NCBI GenBank assembly: GCA_021495925.1
Contig: JAKEKT010000094.1
Coordinates: 62,001-126,000, forward strand
Length of the DNA stretch: 64,000 nt
DNA from: Diplodia intermedia
Lineage: Eukaryota; Ascomycota; Dothideomycetes; Botryosphaeriales; Botryosphaeriaceae
Direction of reading: 5' to 3'
Each line of letters begins with the position of its first letter. Within the stretch, counting starts at the first letter, position 1. The translations under genes were made by a program, and so were the position numbers. Below the pieces are notes generated by a model, which made no database searches, had not been told where the DNA came from, and worked only from the letters and a program-made list of their open reading frames with translations. Positions 20,213-32,011 of the stretch are shown here, piece after piece.

Positions 20213-22258
20213 CTACGCCCCATCCTTCTCCGTCTCCCCCGCCCCCACCTCCACCTCCCCCTTCCCCGCCCTCCTCCTCCCCTCCTCCTTCCTCCTCGCC
20301 TCTTCCTGCAACTTCCCATCATCCTCCCTCACCAAACTAACCTGCGGCAAAAGCGCCGCGGCCACAAAAAACGCCACCGCCGCCAACGCCGCATTGATCC
20401 AAAACAGCTTCCGAAAGCCCTCCCGATACGCCCCCACCAACGCCCTCCTCACCCGCTCCGCCCTCTCGCCCCCGCCCATCTCCTCCAACACGCTCTCGGG
20501 ATTCCTCACCAACGCCCTCACCTCCCCCTCCCCCAGCCCCAGCCCCCCCACCGCGCCCTGGACCGCGTTATTCACCACCGTCCCCGCCACCGCCAGGCCC
20601 AGGGTGGCGCCGAGGTTGCGCACGAAATTCCGCCACGCCGTGACCACGGCCATATCTTTGCGCGGGACGCCGGCCTGGATGGCGACCAGGCTGGGCTGCA
20701 ACGTCGCGCCTACACCCGCGCCCGTCAGCACCGCATAGCCCACTTGCATCCCGACGTGGGATCCGTCGTCGTCGGCCAGGGTCGAGAAGAGGCCGAGGCC
20801 GACGGCCCACAGCGCCCAGCCGGCGAGGATGGCCTCGCGGTAGCGGCCTGTCCGCGTGACGAGCAGGCCGGTCAATGTCGAGGCGAGGGTCTGCGTGAGG
20901 GTGAGGGGGAGGAGGAGGAGGCCGGAGACGGTGGCGGTGCGGGCGTGCGCGAGGTTGTAGAAGGCCGGGATGTGGTAGATTTGCGTGACGAAGTTCCAGC
21001 CGTTGATGAACATTGTGATGCTGGCGCCGGCGACGACGCGGGAGCGGAAGATGTGGACTTTTTTTTTTTTTTCCCCCGACGGTGGGTTGTCAGCGGAGGG
21101 GGGCGGCGGAAAGGGGAGGGGGGAACGTACGCGGGACGAGAGGCACGCTGGTGCCTTTCCACTGCCACAGGACGAAGCAGATGCACACGGCGATGCCGAC
21201 GATGAAGGAGGCGATGACGTGCGCCGACTGCCACGCGTACTCGCCGCCGGCCCAGGTGAGGGCCAGGACCAGCACGGCGGAGCCGCCGAGGGCGAGCACG
21301 GCGCCGAAGAAGTCGACGGCTTTGATCTTGCTGTGGCAATGTCAGGCGTTTGGTGATGTGGTGGCGGTGGATCGGGAGTGCGGGCGGACTTACAGCTTCC
21401 AGTCCCCTTCGACTTTCTTGAGCGGCATGAAGAAGACGACGCAGAGCACCATGACGACGCTGAGCGGCAGGTTCAGCCGGAAGATCCAACGCCAGCCGTC
21501 GGCGGACGAGGACGCGAGCGCGCCGCCGATGACGGGACCGACGCCGTTGCCGAGAGCGACGAATGCGCCCTGGGAGCGGGAGTCAGTGTTGCGTTGGACG
21601 TGTGGTGGTGGTTGTTTCGACGTACTAAGATGCCTTGGTACTTGCCGCGTTCCCGCAGCGGCACGACGTCGCTGACGATGAACTGGGCTACCGTCATCAA
21701 TCCGCCGCCGCCCACGCCGGTGAAGGCGCGGAATACGATGAGCTGGATGGCATTCTGGGAGAGGGATGATGCCAGGGAGCCGAAGAAGAAAATGGCGATG
21801 CCGATCAGTAGGATGATCTTCCGGGACCAGATGTCTGAAAGCCGGCCGTAGAGGAGCTGGAAGGAGGTTGAAGTGCTGTAGCCGTTGGATTAATACCGTG
21901 ATGATGCAAGCCATCCGCTGTCTGCACTCACACAAAGTAGGCACCCGAAATCCAGGAACTCTGGTTGCTGGCGTTGAGAGATCTTCCGATGATGGACAGG
22001 CTGGCGGCGAGTGATGTCTGATCCAAGAGCGCTGCGAAGTCGATGCTTGCGCATGCCAAGAACACCTGCGGGATGGTCAGATGGTTTGGACAATTGGGCA
22101 AGTGGTGGTTGACCAACCGAAACGATCCTCCTCTTTGGTAAGTATTTGGTCTGCTCATTGAACACGGGGGCCGTCTCGACGTCGGACTGTTCTCCTGTGA
22201 GAGTCCCTGCGGGAGACGGCGTTCCAGCAGCGCCAGAGCCCTCAATTCGTTCGCTCAT
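20213..22258 (-). CDS. MFS transporter, DHA2 (14-helix) multidrug-type exporter
   Basis: Six exons: 22258-22124, 22065-21932, 21875-21626, 21569-21394, 21330-21131, 21057-20213, giving 579 residues. The cytoplasmic leader precedes the first helix (LACASIDFAALLDQTSLAAS). Motif A is LLYGRLSDIWSRK. The motif C region reads GNGVGPVIGGAL, typical of drug:H+ antiporters. A conserved loop (SITMFINGWNFVTQIYHIPA) marks the second half of 14-TMS fungal exporters. The tail is charged (EEARRKEEGRRRAGKGE). It acts at the plasma or vacuolar membrane as a proton-coupled exporter; the substrate is unknown. It is divergent from the cysteine-synthase-like/rhodanese gene across 770 bp, which suggests possible co-regulation. 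Intron 5 ends in an A14 run directly before its AG acceptor. Confidence 0.85.
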
Positions 22259-23028
22259 CGTGGGCAGCTGAGGTGTATACCTGGAAGGGAGGAACCAGAG
22301 AAGCAAGCGTGCGCGGCCTTCTTTCAACCCACGACGAAAAAGAAACAAGGTATGTGGTTACGCAGCCGACGCAGCAAAGACACACCGACAACAGCCTAGG
22401 GCACCCCCACCGTGCCAGCTAATGCCAAGGCGCTCGGGAGTGATGATCACCTCGAACCACCACCAAGGTGCCCGCTCCCTCAGCCAACGCCATCCACGCT
22501 ACGGATCCGTAACACTCTCAGTGTAGGTACCATGCTCACCTCCAACCCGCGCGGAAACCAATTTTCGGCGTCGGATCAGCCACTCAGGCCCACCCTTGCT
22601 CGTTTGCCGATGCAGTAAGAGATCGACAGTCGTCGTCCCACTGCCTGTCTTATTTGCTCATTCTCCCTCAGTGCTCGGGGCATTCGCGGCCGGCGCCAGC
22701 TCCCCACGGCTCCAGATGCATTATGCCAAGGTCAGCCTGATCCAGGAAACCAATGGCACCGTCACAGGCAGCGTGATGCACGCGGCGACAGCTGCCGGAT
22801 CGCACTTAGCTTACGAAAGATCTACGGCAGTAGCTGGCCAGGCGTGCAGCATGCCATCCACAAATGTACTCCTCCTGGCCGTCGTTGCGTGGGGCCTTGG
22901 AGAGTGTTTTTGAGCACCTTAATGTTCCTCTTGCCCGTGTCGCCACCGTCCGGCCCGCTATATATAACTTCGGATAATCGAGCAGTTACCTGCCACGATA
23001 GAGCGCGAATACCCGCTTACCAGCAATC
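22259..23028. promoter_or_regulatory. Divergent intergenic promoter region, 770 bp
   Basis: Separates the minus-strand transporter start from the plus-strand PLP enzyme start. It contains no supported gene. TATATATAA at 22959-22967 lies 62 bp upstream of the ATG at 23029 and is a good TATA candidate for the plus-strand gene. Confidence 0.5.
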
Positions 23029-24948
23029 ATGCATTCAAAGAACGAGCTCAACGTGTACTCCGGAGAGGACTCTCTCCAGAAATACTACGATCCCGACTAC
23101 CAGCCCCCACTTCCGCTGGTCGAGATACCGCCATGTCTCAACCCCTACAGGAAAGACGGCGTGCGCATCTACGCCAAGATGATGACCATGCTGCCGGCGA
23201 ACAACGTCAAAGCGCTGCCCGGTACGTACTCGGATTAGAGTGAGCATGATGCACAGCGCTGACCATTTCCAGCCATGAACCTCCTCGAGAAGAGCGTCGA
23301 GAAGGACAAGACAAAGACGGTGATCGAGTACAGCTCCGGTTCCACCGTTATTTCCATGTCCCTGGTCGGGAGAGTCTTCCACGGCATCGACGATACCAGG
23401 GCGTATTTGAGCAACAAGACGAGCGATGCCAAGCTCAAGCTCATGCAGTTCTTCGGCCTGAACATGTAAGGCCATGGGTCGATAGTCAAGGGACCTGTCA
23501 CTCACTTCTCCGTTAGTACGTTGTTTGGCGGTCCATCGCAACCGGAGCCTCTTGATGAAAGAGGAGGGATTCAGGCTGCCAGACGGAAGGCAAAGCTGAA
23601 CGAGAGTGTGGTGAATCCGAACCAGTACGAGAACGACGCGGTACGTTCTTTCCAAGGACTCCAAAGTGTCTCAAACCTGACGAGGAGGCAGAACTGGCAA
23701 GCGCACTACAAGTGGACTGGTCCTCAAATACTCAAACAGCTGCCTCATATCAGCGTCCTTTGTGCCGGCATGGGCACGTCCGGTACCATGACGGGCATGG
23801 GCACTTACTTCAAAGACGCAAAGCCGTCCGTAGTCAGAGTTGGGTATGGCGTAGGCAACCCGTCGCCAAAGACCCAGACTGACAAGAAACAGAGTCTGCA
23901 CCGCCGCCGGAGACCGAGTGCCAGGCCCGCGGTCATACGCACTGATGTCGCCCGTGACATTCCCCTGGCGCGGCGCCATCGACACCCTGGAGGAGGTCGG
24001 CTCCACCGAGTCATACGCCCTCTCCCTAGCTCTTTCCCGCGAGGGCTTGGTGTGCGGCCCATCCTCAGGTTTCAACCTGCAAGGTCAGTCCCCCACAGCA
24101 CGCACACCGCGCGCCCACGGCGCTGACACCCAGAGCCCGCCAGGCCTGTACCAGTTCATCGAGAAGCGCAAAGCCGCAGGCACCCTCTCGTCGCTCGCCG
24201 ACGCCGCCACCGGCGACATCGCCTGCGTCTTCCTCTGCTGCGACCTGCCGTACCAGTACATCGACGAGTACTTCGCCGCCCTGCCCCCCACCACCTTCCA
24301 CCCCATCACCAACCACGTACGCGCCCCCTCCCCCATCATCCCCCCACGTCCACTAACCCGCCGCCCCGCCGCCAGAACCTCACCGCCGTAGACCGCTACC
24401 GCTACGACTCGACCTGGGAACGCCCCGCCTCCACCGCCCTCCCATCCTTCTACGACATCTCGTCCGGGTCCCCCCTCCCCTCCACCACAATCATCGACCT
24501 CCGCCACCCGACCGACTTCGCCCTCTGGCACCTCCCCGCCGCCGTCAACGCGCCGCAGGCCTCCGTCTCCCGCACCGCCCCCAGCCCCTTCGCCGACGCC
24601 GCGGTGCTGGCGGCGCAGTGGCGCGAGCTGGACGCTTTCTTCGGCGCGGAGGGGGGAAGTGCGGCGTTGGGGGATGGGCGGCGCGTGTTGCTGGTGTGCT
24701 ATGACGGCGACGCGGCGCGCGTGGCGACGAGCGTGTTGAGGGCGAGGGGGGTGAGGGCGGAGAGCGTGAGGGGCGGGATGGGGGCGGTGAGGGAGTGGTG
24801 GGGGAGGGAGGGGGAGGGGCGGGTGCGGAGGGGGGAGGTGCGGGTGCAGGCGGCGGCGGGGGCGTGTTTCGAGCGGAACGAGCAGGTGGAGGTGGTGCAG
24901 GCGGCGGCGGCGGCGGCGGCGCCGGTGAGGGTGCTGGGGACGGCGTGA
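23029..24948 (+). CDS. Cysteine-synthase-like PLP enzyme fused to a rhodanese domain
   Basis: Seven exons (23029-23221, 23273-23465, 23517-23640, 23692-23843, 23893-24083, 24144-24316, 24376-24948), 532 residues. Residues about 25-340 are a fold-type-II PLP domain. The Schiff-base lysine is expected at K61 (ANNVKALPAMNLL), the substrate loop is IEYSSGST (82-89), and the Gly-rich phosphate loop is AGMGTSGTMTG. Residues about 375-500 form a rhodanese domain: IIDLRHPTDFALWHLPAAVN, with predicted catalytic Cys450 in LLVCYDGDAARVA. The PLP half resembles O-acetylserine sulfhydrylase/cystathionine-synthase enzymes. A rhodanese could deliver or remove persulfide sulfur in the same polypeptide. Whether the product is cysteine, H2S or another amino acid is not decidable here. 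GC content climbs sharply in the last exon. Confidence 0.8.
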
Positions 24949-25454
24949 TTGTGTGTGGTGCGTAGGTGGGAGGTACGGGGAGAGTGTTTTATGCTTGTGG
25001 CTCGTCTCTTGGATACCTTGATGGCGGGTTTGTCTGCTCGTTGTTCGTTGGCGATGTGGGTTGTCGTCGGTCCGGGCGGTCAGGTGGGTAAGGTTGTTCG
25101 TCGGGCGGGCCGAAGATGCATGCAGTGATCGACCAATCAGGTAATCTGCTCAATTGTGCGCATTGCATTGGGAGTCAGCCCAACTTGCTCACCGTTTCGC
25201 TCTCGTTTCTGCTCGCTGCCCGGGATGGCTGCTGCGGGTCTTGTTTCACCCCCCGCTGTGGCGAGGCATCGGGCTTTACTTCCGCAACCGATATTGCCGT
25301 CACTTGATTGGAACCTCCTCACCCGGATGCGTGTGTCGTGACCCGAGTTACACCTGCCTTCGCTTCACTGCCCGCATGCGGTCGGGAAACGTGCTCTCGT
25401 GGGTCGGCCTCCAGCTTTAACCAGTCCACGCGTCCTCCAGCTTCAGCACACAAC
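24949..25454. other. Intergenic, about 500 bp
   Basis: Upstream region of the ferric reductase gene. No supported gene; short open frames only. Confidence 0.4.
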
Positions 25455-28004
25455 ATGTCCCCTCGATCGACAATGGAACCGTCACTGTTCCTCGTGCTGC
25501 TGGCGGCCGGCGTGCTGCCGTCTTCGGCCATGGACATGGACATGGGCGGCGGCGGCATCCCGTGGCTCGACACGCCCGTCACGCTGCACTCGTCGCGGGA
25601 AGACAGCTGCGAGTTGACCCCCGACCAGTGCGCCTACCGCAACGGCTTCTGGCGATACTGGTGAGATGATGATGATGATGACCACGACAAGTTTGCTGCT
25701 AACGCCAATGGGATATGATGCAGGTACAAGGCGGACTACCGCTTCGCCCGCACCACCGTTTACTTCATCCTCGCCATGATTGGCCTCTTCACTGCCGGCA
25801 ACATCGTCTCCCGAATCACGCCTCGGTCGGTGCAACGCAGGCGTTTCTGGCGTCAGACTCAGGCTTCGTTGCGCTATGTCGGATACCGGGCCTATCGCAT
25901 CCGCGTCTTCGACTGGTACTCGCCTTCGCTGGCGTACTTGCTGGTCGGTCTTGCTGGCGCTGTCTTCTTCTTCGGTTGGTTGCAAAACTGCCGGTTACGC
26001 ATCTCCTGGTGCTGATTTATGCTTCAGGAATGACGCTCGGCCCGAAGCCTTACTATTGGCCTAACACGCAGGATGGTTCCGTCTCATATGGATCGTCGCC
26101 GCCAATTGCGACCAGGACTGGCTGGATGGCCGTTGGCTTGCTCCCGTTTGTTGTGTAAGGGAAAAGTATTCTCGCATTTAGGCATGATGCTGATCATGTG
26201 TATAGCGTCCTGGCGGCAAAGGCCAATTGGGTCACAGCCTTGACCGGCGTCTCGCATGAAAAGCTCCAGGTCAGTCCCCAACTGACAGTCAGCACACAAG
26301 AACCAAACTGACAGCATCTGCACCAGGTCTTCCACCGCTGGAGCAGCTACGCCATGTTCATCCTCGCCCTCATCCACACCTTCCCGTTCATCGTCTACCA
26401 CATCTGGATAGGCGACATGGAGAAGAAGTGGAAGACCGACATGGTCTACTGGACCGGCGTCGTCGCCCTCATCTTCCAAACCTACCTGACCGTCATGTCC
26501 TTCAGTCCGATCCGGTAATCCTCCCGACAAAACACACACCCGGACACCAGCATGAACTGACCACACCACACCCCGCAGAAACCGCTTCTACGAATTCTTC
26601 AAAGCAACCCACTTCACCGCCGCCCTCGCCTTCATCCTCTTCTTCTTCTTCCACTGCGACTTCCGCTTGACATCCTGGTACGTCCGTCCCCTCCTCCCCC
26701 CTGCATCCCCCCAAACTAACCTCGCCAGGGACTACTTCATCGCCACCGGCACCCTCTACCTCTCCTCGCTCCTCTTCTCCCACCTCCGCACCTCCCTCGC
26801 CTACGGCCCCCACCACACCGCGCGCCTCACGCCCCTGCCCAACGCCCACCTCGCCATCACCATCCGCCTGCACCCCGCCGTCGTCGCCAGCCAGGCCGTC
26901 CCGATCGACCTCGTGTGGCGGCCGGGGCAGCACGTCTTCCTGCGCTTTTTTCCGTCCCGCGGCTCCCGGCTGAGCTGGTGGTCGGCGCATCCGTTTACGA
27001 TTTGCTCGCTGCCTCCGCCTCCGCCGCCGGCGGCGGTCGACGACGGACTGGGACTGTCGTCGCACGGTTACGTCGGAAAAAACGCATCGCCGGGCGAAAC
27101 GGAGCTGCAGCTATCGATCCCCGAACTGCGCTTCGTCGTCAAGCCCCACGCCCGCGGCGGCCTGACGCGGGCGCTGCACGACCTCGCGCTGGAAGCAACT
27201 GACGGCGGCGCCGAGGTGGGCGTGGCGATTGACGGGCCGTACGGCGGCGTCGGTGTCGGTGTCGGTGTCGGCGCGGCATCATCTCGCCTCGCCGGCTTCG
27301 ACAACGTCCTCGTCGTCGTCGGCGGGTCGGGCGCGGGCTTCTCGCTGCCGGTCGTCGAGGAGGTTCTGCGGTCGACAGCTAGCACTGGCCACGGCCACGG
27401 CCACGGCCACAACGGGGTGACGGTGGTGCCGGCTGATAAAGAGACGACGACGACGAGGGGGAGGGATAGGCGAGTCGTCGGCGTCGTGCTGGCGACGAGG
27501 GATGGGAGGACCGGGGCGTGGTATGCGGAGGAAGTGAGGGCGTTGCTGCGGCGGTACGGGTACGGTGGCGGCGACGGCGGCGGCGGCGACGACGACGCGG
27601 TGGAGGTTGCGGTTGCGGTGCATGTCACTGGCAACGAAGATGCGGCGGGGGGCGAGGAGGAGGCGGAGGTGGAGAGCGCGGGGATGGTCGGGGAGGAGAA
27701 GAAGGTTCGGATGGGTGGTGGTGGCGAGGATGGTGTTGTTGCGTGGAGACAGGGTAGGCCGCAGCTGCAGAAGGTCGTTGAGGAGTATGCGGCGTCGGCG
27801 GAGGGGAAGACGCTCGCCGTTGCTGTGTGTGGGCCGGCGGGGATGCTTTATGATGTGAGGAATGCGGTGGCCGGGGTGCAGAAGGGTGTGTTGAGTGGGA
27901 AGGGCGCGAGGGAGGTGTACTTGCATAGCGAGCATTTCTCGTAAGTCGCTGGTCGTTTTGCTTCCTGTTTTGGAGATGCTTGCTAACATGTCTTCAGATG
28001 GTGA
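25455..28004 (+). CDS. Ferric/cupric reductase transmembrane protein (FRE family)
   Basis: Eight exons (25455-25660, 25724-25974, 26028-26154, 26206-26269, 26327-26514, 26579-26677, 26729-27940, 27998-28004), 717 residues. The last exon only supplies the end of HSEHFSW, the usual C-terminus. A signal peptide ends near SSAMDMD. The ferric-reductase membrane domain carries haem-ligand histidines in VFHRWSSYAMFILALIHTF and in KATHFTAALAF. The cytoplasmic half has an FAD-binding motif (WSAHPFTIC), an NAD(P) loop (VVVGGSGAGFSLPVVEEV) and a final nucleotide block (AVCGPAGML). It passes electrons from NADPH via FAD and haem to external Fe3+ or Cu2+. It normally works with high-affinity iron uptake, but no oxidase/permease pair is next door. 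Low-complexity Gly/Asp/Glu inserts interrupt the NAD domain. Confidence 0.9.
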
Positions 28005-28311
28005 TGCGTGAGTGGTAATATGGAGGTCAGGCTGGAATACACTCTTCGTATGCGTGGATAGTTGAATACAACATCTGGACGTCCTTGTCCACTTTCAAGC
28101 CTTACATAGGTTGAAGAAGGTAATACTGACATAAAGTAATTACAGTACAGAAAACCTGTGTGAGACGACTATGAGTAGGCTCACATCTTCACTGACGCAG
28201 GCAGTAGGCCATATGCACTGTAGAAAGCCGTTGCTACATGTCCATGCTATTACAATCTACCCCTTCACTTAAGCAACTCTACGCTACACCCAAACCAGAA
28301 ACCGTTCTCGC
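28005..28311. other. Short convergent intergenic region
   Basis: Between the 3' ends of the ferric reductase and the minus-strand hypothetical gene. No feature seen. Confidence 0.4.
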
Positions 28312-29859
28312 TCAAGCCTTCCGTGCACTATCCAGCGCATCCCTCAGAAAAGACCGACCGCCGGACCCCGAACTACTGCGCCGTTTCCTCCCCTGCACAA
28401 GCTCCTCGGCCACACCCGCGCACACGGCGCTATCCTCCCGCACGGCCTGAGCATGCACCGTTAGCCCCCACAGATGGATCTCGTTGATCCACCGCAGCAG
28501 CAAGCGCACCGAATGCGGGCCGCCGAGCCAGCCGTCGTCGACACGCGTCATCGAGCACCCGTCCCACTCTCCCTCCTCGGTGACATGCCCCTGAACAGCC
28601 CACACGTCCCACCGGTCCCCAACCACACTGACGCCATAATGCCTCAGCACAGCGGTATCCCTCTCCGTCCACCCCGTCCGGCCCATCCTCCCCATCCTCC
28701 CCCTCCGCCACCGCCGCCCGCCGCCGCCGCCGCCGCCCCCCGCCCCCCCTTTCTCCATCCGGCAGCGCCGCAGCCCGTACCGATCCCACAGCGCCATCGC
28801 CGCCGAGCACAGAACCTCGTGCCTCGCCCCCCGCCGTTTCTCCTCCTCCTCCTCCTGCTCCTCCTCCTCATCCTCCTCGGATACCTCCTCAATCGTCGTC
28901 ATCTTCCAGTTGCCGTCCTCGGACACCTCAATCCTCGGCGTCTCCCCGTTCCATGAGTCCTCGTGCCCCGCCCCCGCCGCCGCCGCGGCCGCGACGCTGA
29001 GATACGCGCACAGCAGCCGGCCGTCGACGACGTACGCGGCACGTTTCAGCTTTTCCTGGGGCGACGACGGGTGCGTGAGGACGCTGCTGCGGGGGAAGCC
29101 GAGGGAGTCTAGCGATAGCCAGTACGTGCATGCGGGCGCGGAGCCGTCGTCGCCGCCGAGCAGACCGCGGAACTCGTCGTACGTGTGGCCTCCCGTTGTC
29201 GACGACGATGGCGTCGTCGAGAGCAGCGCTGGCGGGCCGTTCCAGTAGCGCGAGGCGCAGTCGTCGTCGTGCGTCTGCGGTGTCACGCGGAACTTGACCA
29301 TGCGCTCCGCCGTGACGGGGCCGGTGGTGGTGGTTGTGGTCAGGTCGGGCTGCTGTTGGCGGCGGCGGTCGCTGCGGAAGAGGAGGGCGAGGGTTTGCGT
29401 CAGGTGTTCGTGCGGGTTTAGGCCGTGGTCTTGCAGTGCGACCCACTCGTCGTGGATTTCGCGGGCGTAGGCGACGTCGGTGGGGAGGAAGAGGTTGGTG
29501 GAGGGGAGGCGGGTGGCGGCGCGGTAGGCGTGCGAGTCGTCGCCGTTTGGAGCTGCGGTTGGGGGCGTCGTGTTGAAGTGCGTGTAGACGTCTTGTGGCG
29601 GTGCTGTGGCGCGGTCGTATTGCATGGTGAGCTTTCGCGGCAGGAGGTGGGTCGTCTCGAAGGAAGTGGTGCCGAGCTGGTTGGAGGGTGGCGCTTTACG
29701 CGGGGTTTCGCTGTTCATGCTGTTGTGGTCTTCGTGGGCGTGGGCGTGCTGTTGAGGGCGTTGGGGCGAGTGTGGTGATGGCGATGACTCGAGATCTTCT
29801 CTCTCGTAGATATCTTCGCTCTCGTAGATGTCTTCGTCGCTGTAGTAGGCTGGATTCAT
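28312..29859 (-). CDS. Fungal hypothetical protein with acidic and Gly-rich inserts
   Basis: Single open frame of 515 residues, no intron needed. The N-terminus repeats a short acidic motif (DIYESEDIYEREDLESS). A middle region has EIHDEWVALQDHGLNPHEHL and then poly-Glu, about 8 Gly, and an Arg-rich MGRMGRTGW stretch. The C-terminal block (TAVLRHYGVSVVGDRWDVWA, then RLLLRWINEIHLWGL) resembles a conserved but uncharacterised fungal family. No signal peptide, membrane helix or catalytic motif was recognised, so a nuclear or cytosolic location is a guess. The start at 29859 is supported by a 15-bp tandem repeat beginning only 10 bp upstream, which would belong to the 5' leader. Confidence 0.65.
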   Translation of the reverse strand: MNPAYYSDEDIYESEDIYEREDLESSPSPHSPQRPQQHAHAHEDHNSMNSETPRKAPPSNQLGTTSFETTHLLPRKLTMQYDRATAPPQDVYTHFNTTPPTAAPNGDDSHAYRAATRLPSTNLFLPTDVAYAREIHDEWVALQDHGLNPHEHLTQTLALLFRSDRRRQQQPDLTTTTTTGPVTAERMVKFRVTPQTHDDDCASRYWNGPPALLSTTPSSSTTGGHTYDEFRGLLGGDDGSAPACTYWLSLDSLGFPRSSVLTHPSSPQEKLKRAAYVVDGRLLCAYLSVAAAAAAGAGHEDSWNGETPRIEVSEDGNWKMTTIEEVSEEDEEEEQEEEEEKRRGARHEVLCSAAMALWDRYGLRRCRMEKGGAGGGGGGGGRRWRRGRMGRMGRTGWTERDTAVLRHYGVSVVGDRWDVWAVQGHVTEEGEWDGCSMTRVDDGWLGGPHSVRLLLRWINEIHLWGLTVHAQAVREDSAVCAGVAEELVQGRKRRSSSGSGGRSFLRDALDSARKA

Positions 29860-29868
29860 GGTTGTATC

Positions 29869-29928
29869 TGTGTGGATGGAAGCTGCGTGGATGGAAGCTG
29901 TGTGGATGGAAGCTGTGTGGATGGAAGC
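29869..29928 (+). repeat. Four tandem copies of a 15-bp unit
   Basis: TGTGTGGATGGAAGC occurs four times head to tail with one substitution (copy 2, TGCGTGG). It sits just upstream of the minus-strand start at 29859, so it lies in that gene's presumed 5' leader or core promoter. Confidence 0.85.
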
Positions 29929-30387
29929 AGTTGTGGTGGGTCCTGGGGAGGAAATCTGTGCATGGGAGTGCCGCCACGATTTATTGATAAGACAGGACCC
30001 TTCTTTTAGTTTTGACTACTGCTGCTTCCTAGTATTTTCTGACCGAGACCCTTTCTTTCATCTTTGGCTGCTCTCTACCGCCTACCGAACTTCTCTTACC
30101 CCACGTTTTGCCATATTCCGGTCTCCAAAATTTATGGCCCTGCTCCTCGTAAGTTTTCATCGCCTGTCCATCAATTCAGGAGTAACAGTGAATTTCGTGA
30201 AAATGCAGATACATTGCGCTTCTACCGCAAGCTTGTGGAAGGGCGTGCTGGGGCGCCAACTGTGGGGACGCTGACAAACAATTGCACTTGGATGAGTCAT
30301 CCATGGAATCTTTAAAAGTTGCTGCCTGCTGAGATTGTAATTGACCTTCCTCGGGACTTTTCTCCGTCAACATTGAGACGCTTGAAC
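29929..30387. other. Divergent intergenic region, about 460 bp
   Basis: Presumed promoters of the minus-strand hypothetical gene and the plus-strand isochorismatase-like gene. No coding motif seen. Confidence 0.4.
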
Positions 30388-31002
30388 ATGACGACTCACT
30401 CCCGATACGGCCTACTTCTGATCGACATCCAGCAGGGGTTCGACCATCCGACACACTGGGGCAAGTCGAGGTCGACGCCGGACTTTGAAAGGAATGTAGC
30501 ACTGCTTCTCGAGAAATTCAGAGCGAACGTGGAGCCGGGCAACATCTTCCACGTCTGCCATCATTCCAGCTCACCAAACTCCCCTTTACACCCTCTGCGC
30601 GGGAATGTCGCCTTCCAACCTTACGCCGCCCCACAACCCGACGAGCCGACTTTTTCCAAAAACGTCAACTCTGCTTTCATCGGCACCGATCTCGAGAAAG
30701 CCATTCGCGACCGAGAAATCACAGACCTGGTCATTATCGGTCTGACGACAGATCACTGCGTCAGCACTACCGTCCGCATGGCTGCAAACCTGGGCGTCGT
30801 CTCTGCACGCGATGAGCAGACCCCCGGCCGCATTCTGTTGGTTAAAGACGCCACCGCAACGTACGAAAAGGCGATTGATGGATATACCTATCCTGCTGAG
30901 TTGGTCCACTCAGTCCATCTAGCCAGCCTGGACAAGGAGTTTTGCGAGGTCATCAGCTTTCTTGACTTGGGGGAGGAGTTGGAAACATTTTTCAAAAATT
31001 AA
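30388..31002 (+). CDS. Isochorismatase-like cysteine hydrolase
   Basis: Single exon, 204 residues, near the normal length for the family. The first ATG after an upstream stop-free stretch is at 30388 and gives MTTHSRYGLLLIDIQQGF. The catalytic triad is visible: Asp13 (LLLIDIQQ), Lys91 (PTFSKNVNSAF) and Cys124 (LTTDHCVSTTVRMA). The cis-peptide region before the nucleophile (IIGLTTDHC) is intact. Members hydrolyse isochorismate, nicotinamide or small amides. In fungi several act on salicylate-related host metabolites, but this one has no signal peptide and its substrate cannot be read from sequence. Confidence 0.88.
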   Translation: MTTHSRYGLLLIDIQQGFDHPTHWGKSRSTPDFERNVALLLEKFRANVEPGNIFHVCHHSSSPNSPLHPLRGNVAFQPYAAPQPDEPTFSKNVNSAFIGTDLEKAIRDREITDLVIIGLTTDHCVSTTVRMAANLGVVSARDEQTPGRILLVKDATATYEKAIDGYTYPAELVHSVHLASLDKEFCEVISFLDLGEELETFFKN

Positions 31003-32011
31003 AGTGGCATGCAATTGTATCGCAATTGTTCAGGGTCTTGTGATACGACCAAGGCTGATCTGGACGAAGTTTCAAATCGTACCAGTGCACAGTATGTCGC
31101 GCGGATATCAGACGACCGCGACAGATTCCTCAACTGCGAAGTAAGGTTAAAGGTCCATTCAAACTCTCAGACTCATGTATTCTATCTTATGCGAGCGATT
31201 GTAATATGTATAGATGGGATGATCAGGGCCGAGAAGCGTTTGAAAAACATATTCAAAGGAGTGACAAAGTGGGTACCCGACGATTGTAATGACAGTACAT
31301 TGCAATACCTCCACGCCGCAGGCAATTGTATACGAGGCCGACACAAGGAAAAGAGTAGAAGCCATATCTATCCAAATCATACACAGTTTCGGACTGCACA
31401 GACAAAGCCAATCCCCAACAGTTAACGCAGTCAACGATCCGTATCCGCCTGCCCGACATCGGTCCCAAACGTCTTATCCTCCGGCTCGCCCCACTAGCTA
31501 ATACTGATTGTCATCCCCTCAAAGACCTTCTTTTTCCACTTCATCGAAGCTTAGATACTGGCTGCTATATTCCTCGGATGTATCTAAGGAGTTCCGAATC
31601 AGTAAGCAAGCTGCTGACGGTGTTGGCCCGTGCGTCCTCGGCAGGAGCGAGAGGTGCCTCCTGCCCAGCGGAGGGCACCAGGGAGAGTAGATAGAGCTCC
31701 TCCTTCGGAGGATCGTCAGATAGCATCATCATCTTCTTCTCTCTCATTCGAGCACCTGCTTTCAATGGCTGCGATGCTGCAAGGGTTCTTCGGTATGAGC
31801 TTCTTCGTATCGATAAAGAAGTAGGTCGCGCTTATAAGTACCGCCGTGGTTGACAAAGGTCCTTGGAGAATCCGGGTGGAGACCTCGTTTGACAGCGTTA
31901 TGAAACAACTATCAGCGGCTCCACGAGGCCTAAGGGCGCCTCGATCAACACTTACATCATAGCACACCCGCCATTTGTCACCGAGCCTCACGATAAACCA
32001 AGCCTTGATGC
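31003..32011. other. Convergent intergenic region, about 1 kb
   Basis: No supported gene on either strand; several short open frames without motifs. It lies between the 3' ends of the isochorismatase-like and HET genes. Confidence 0.45.
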
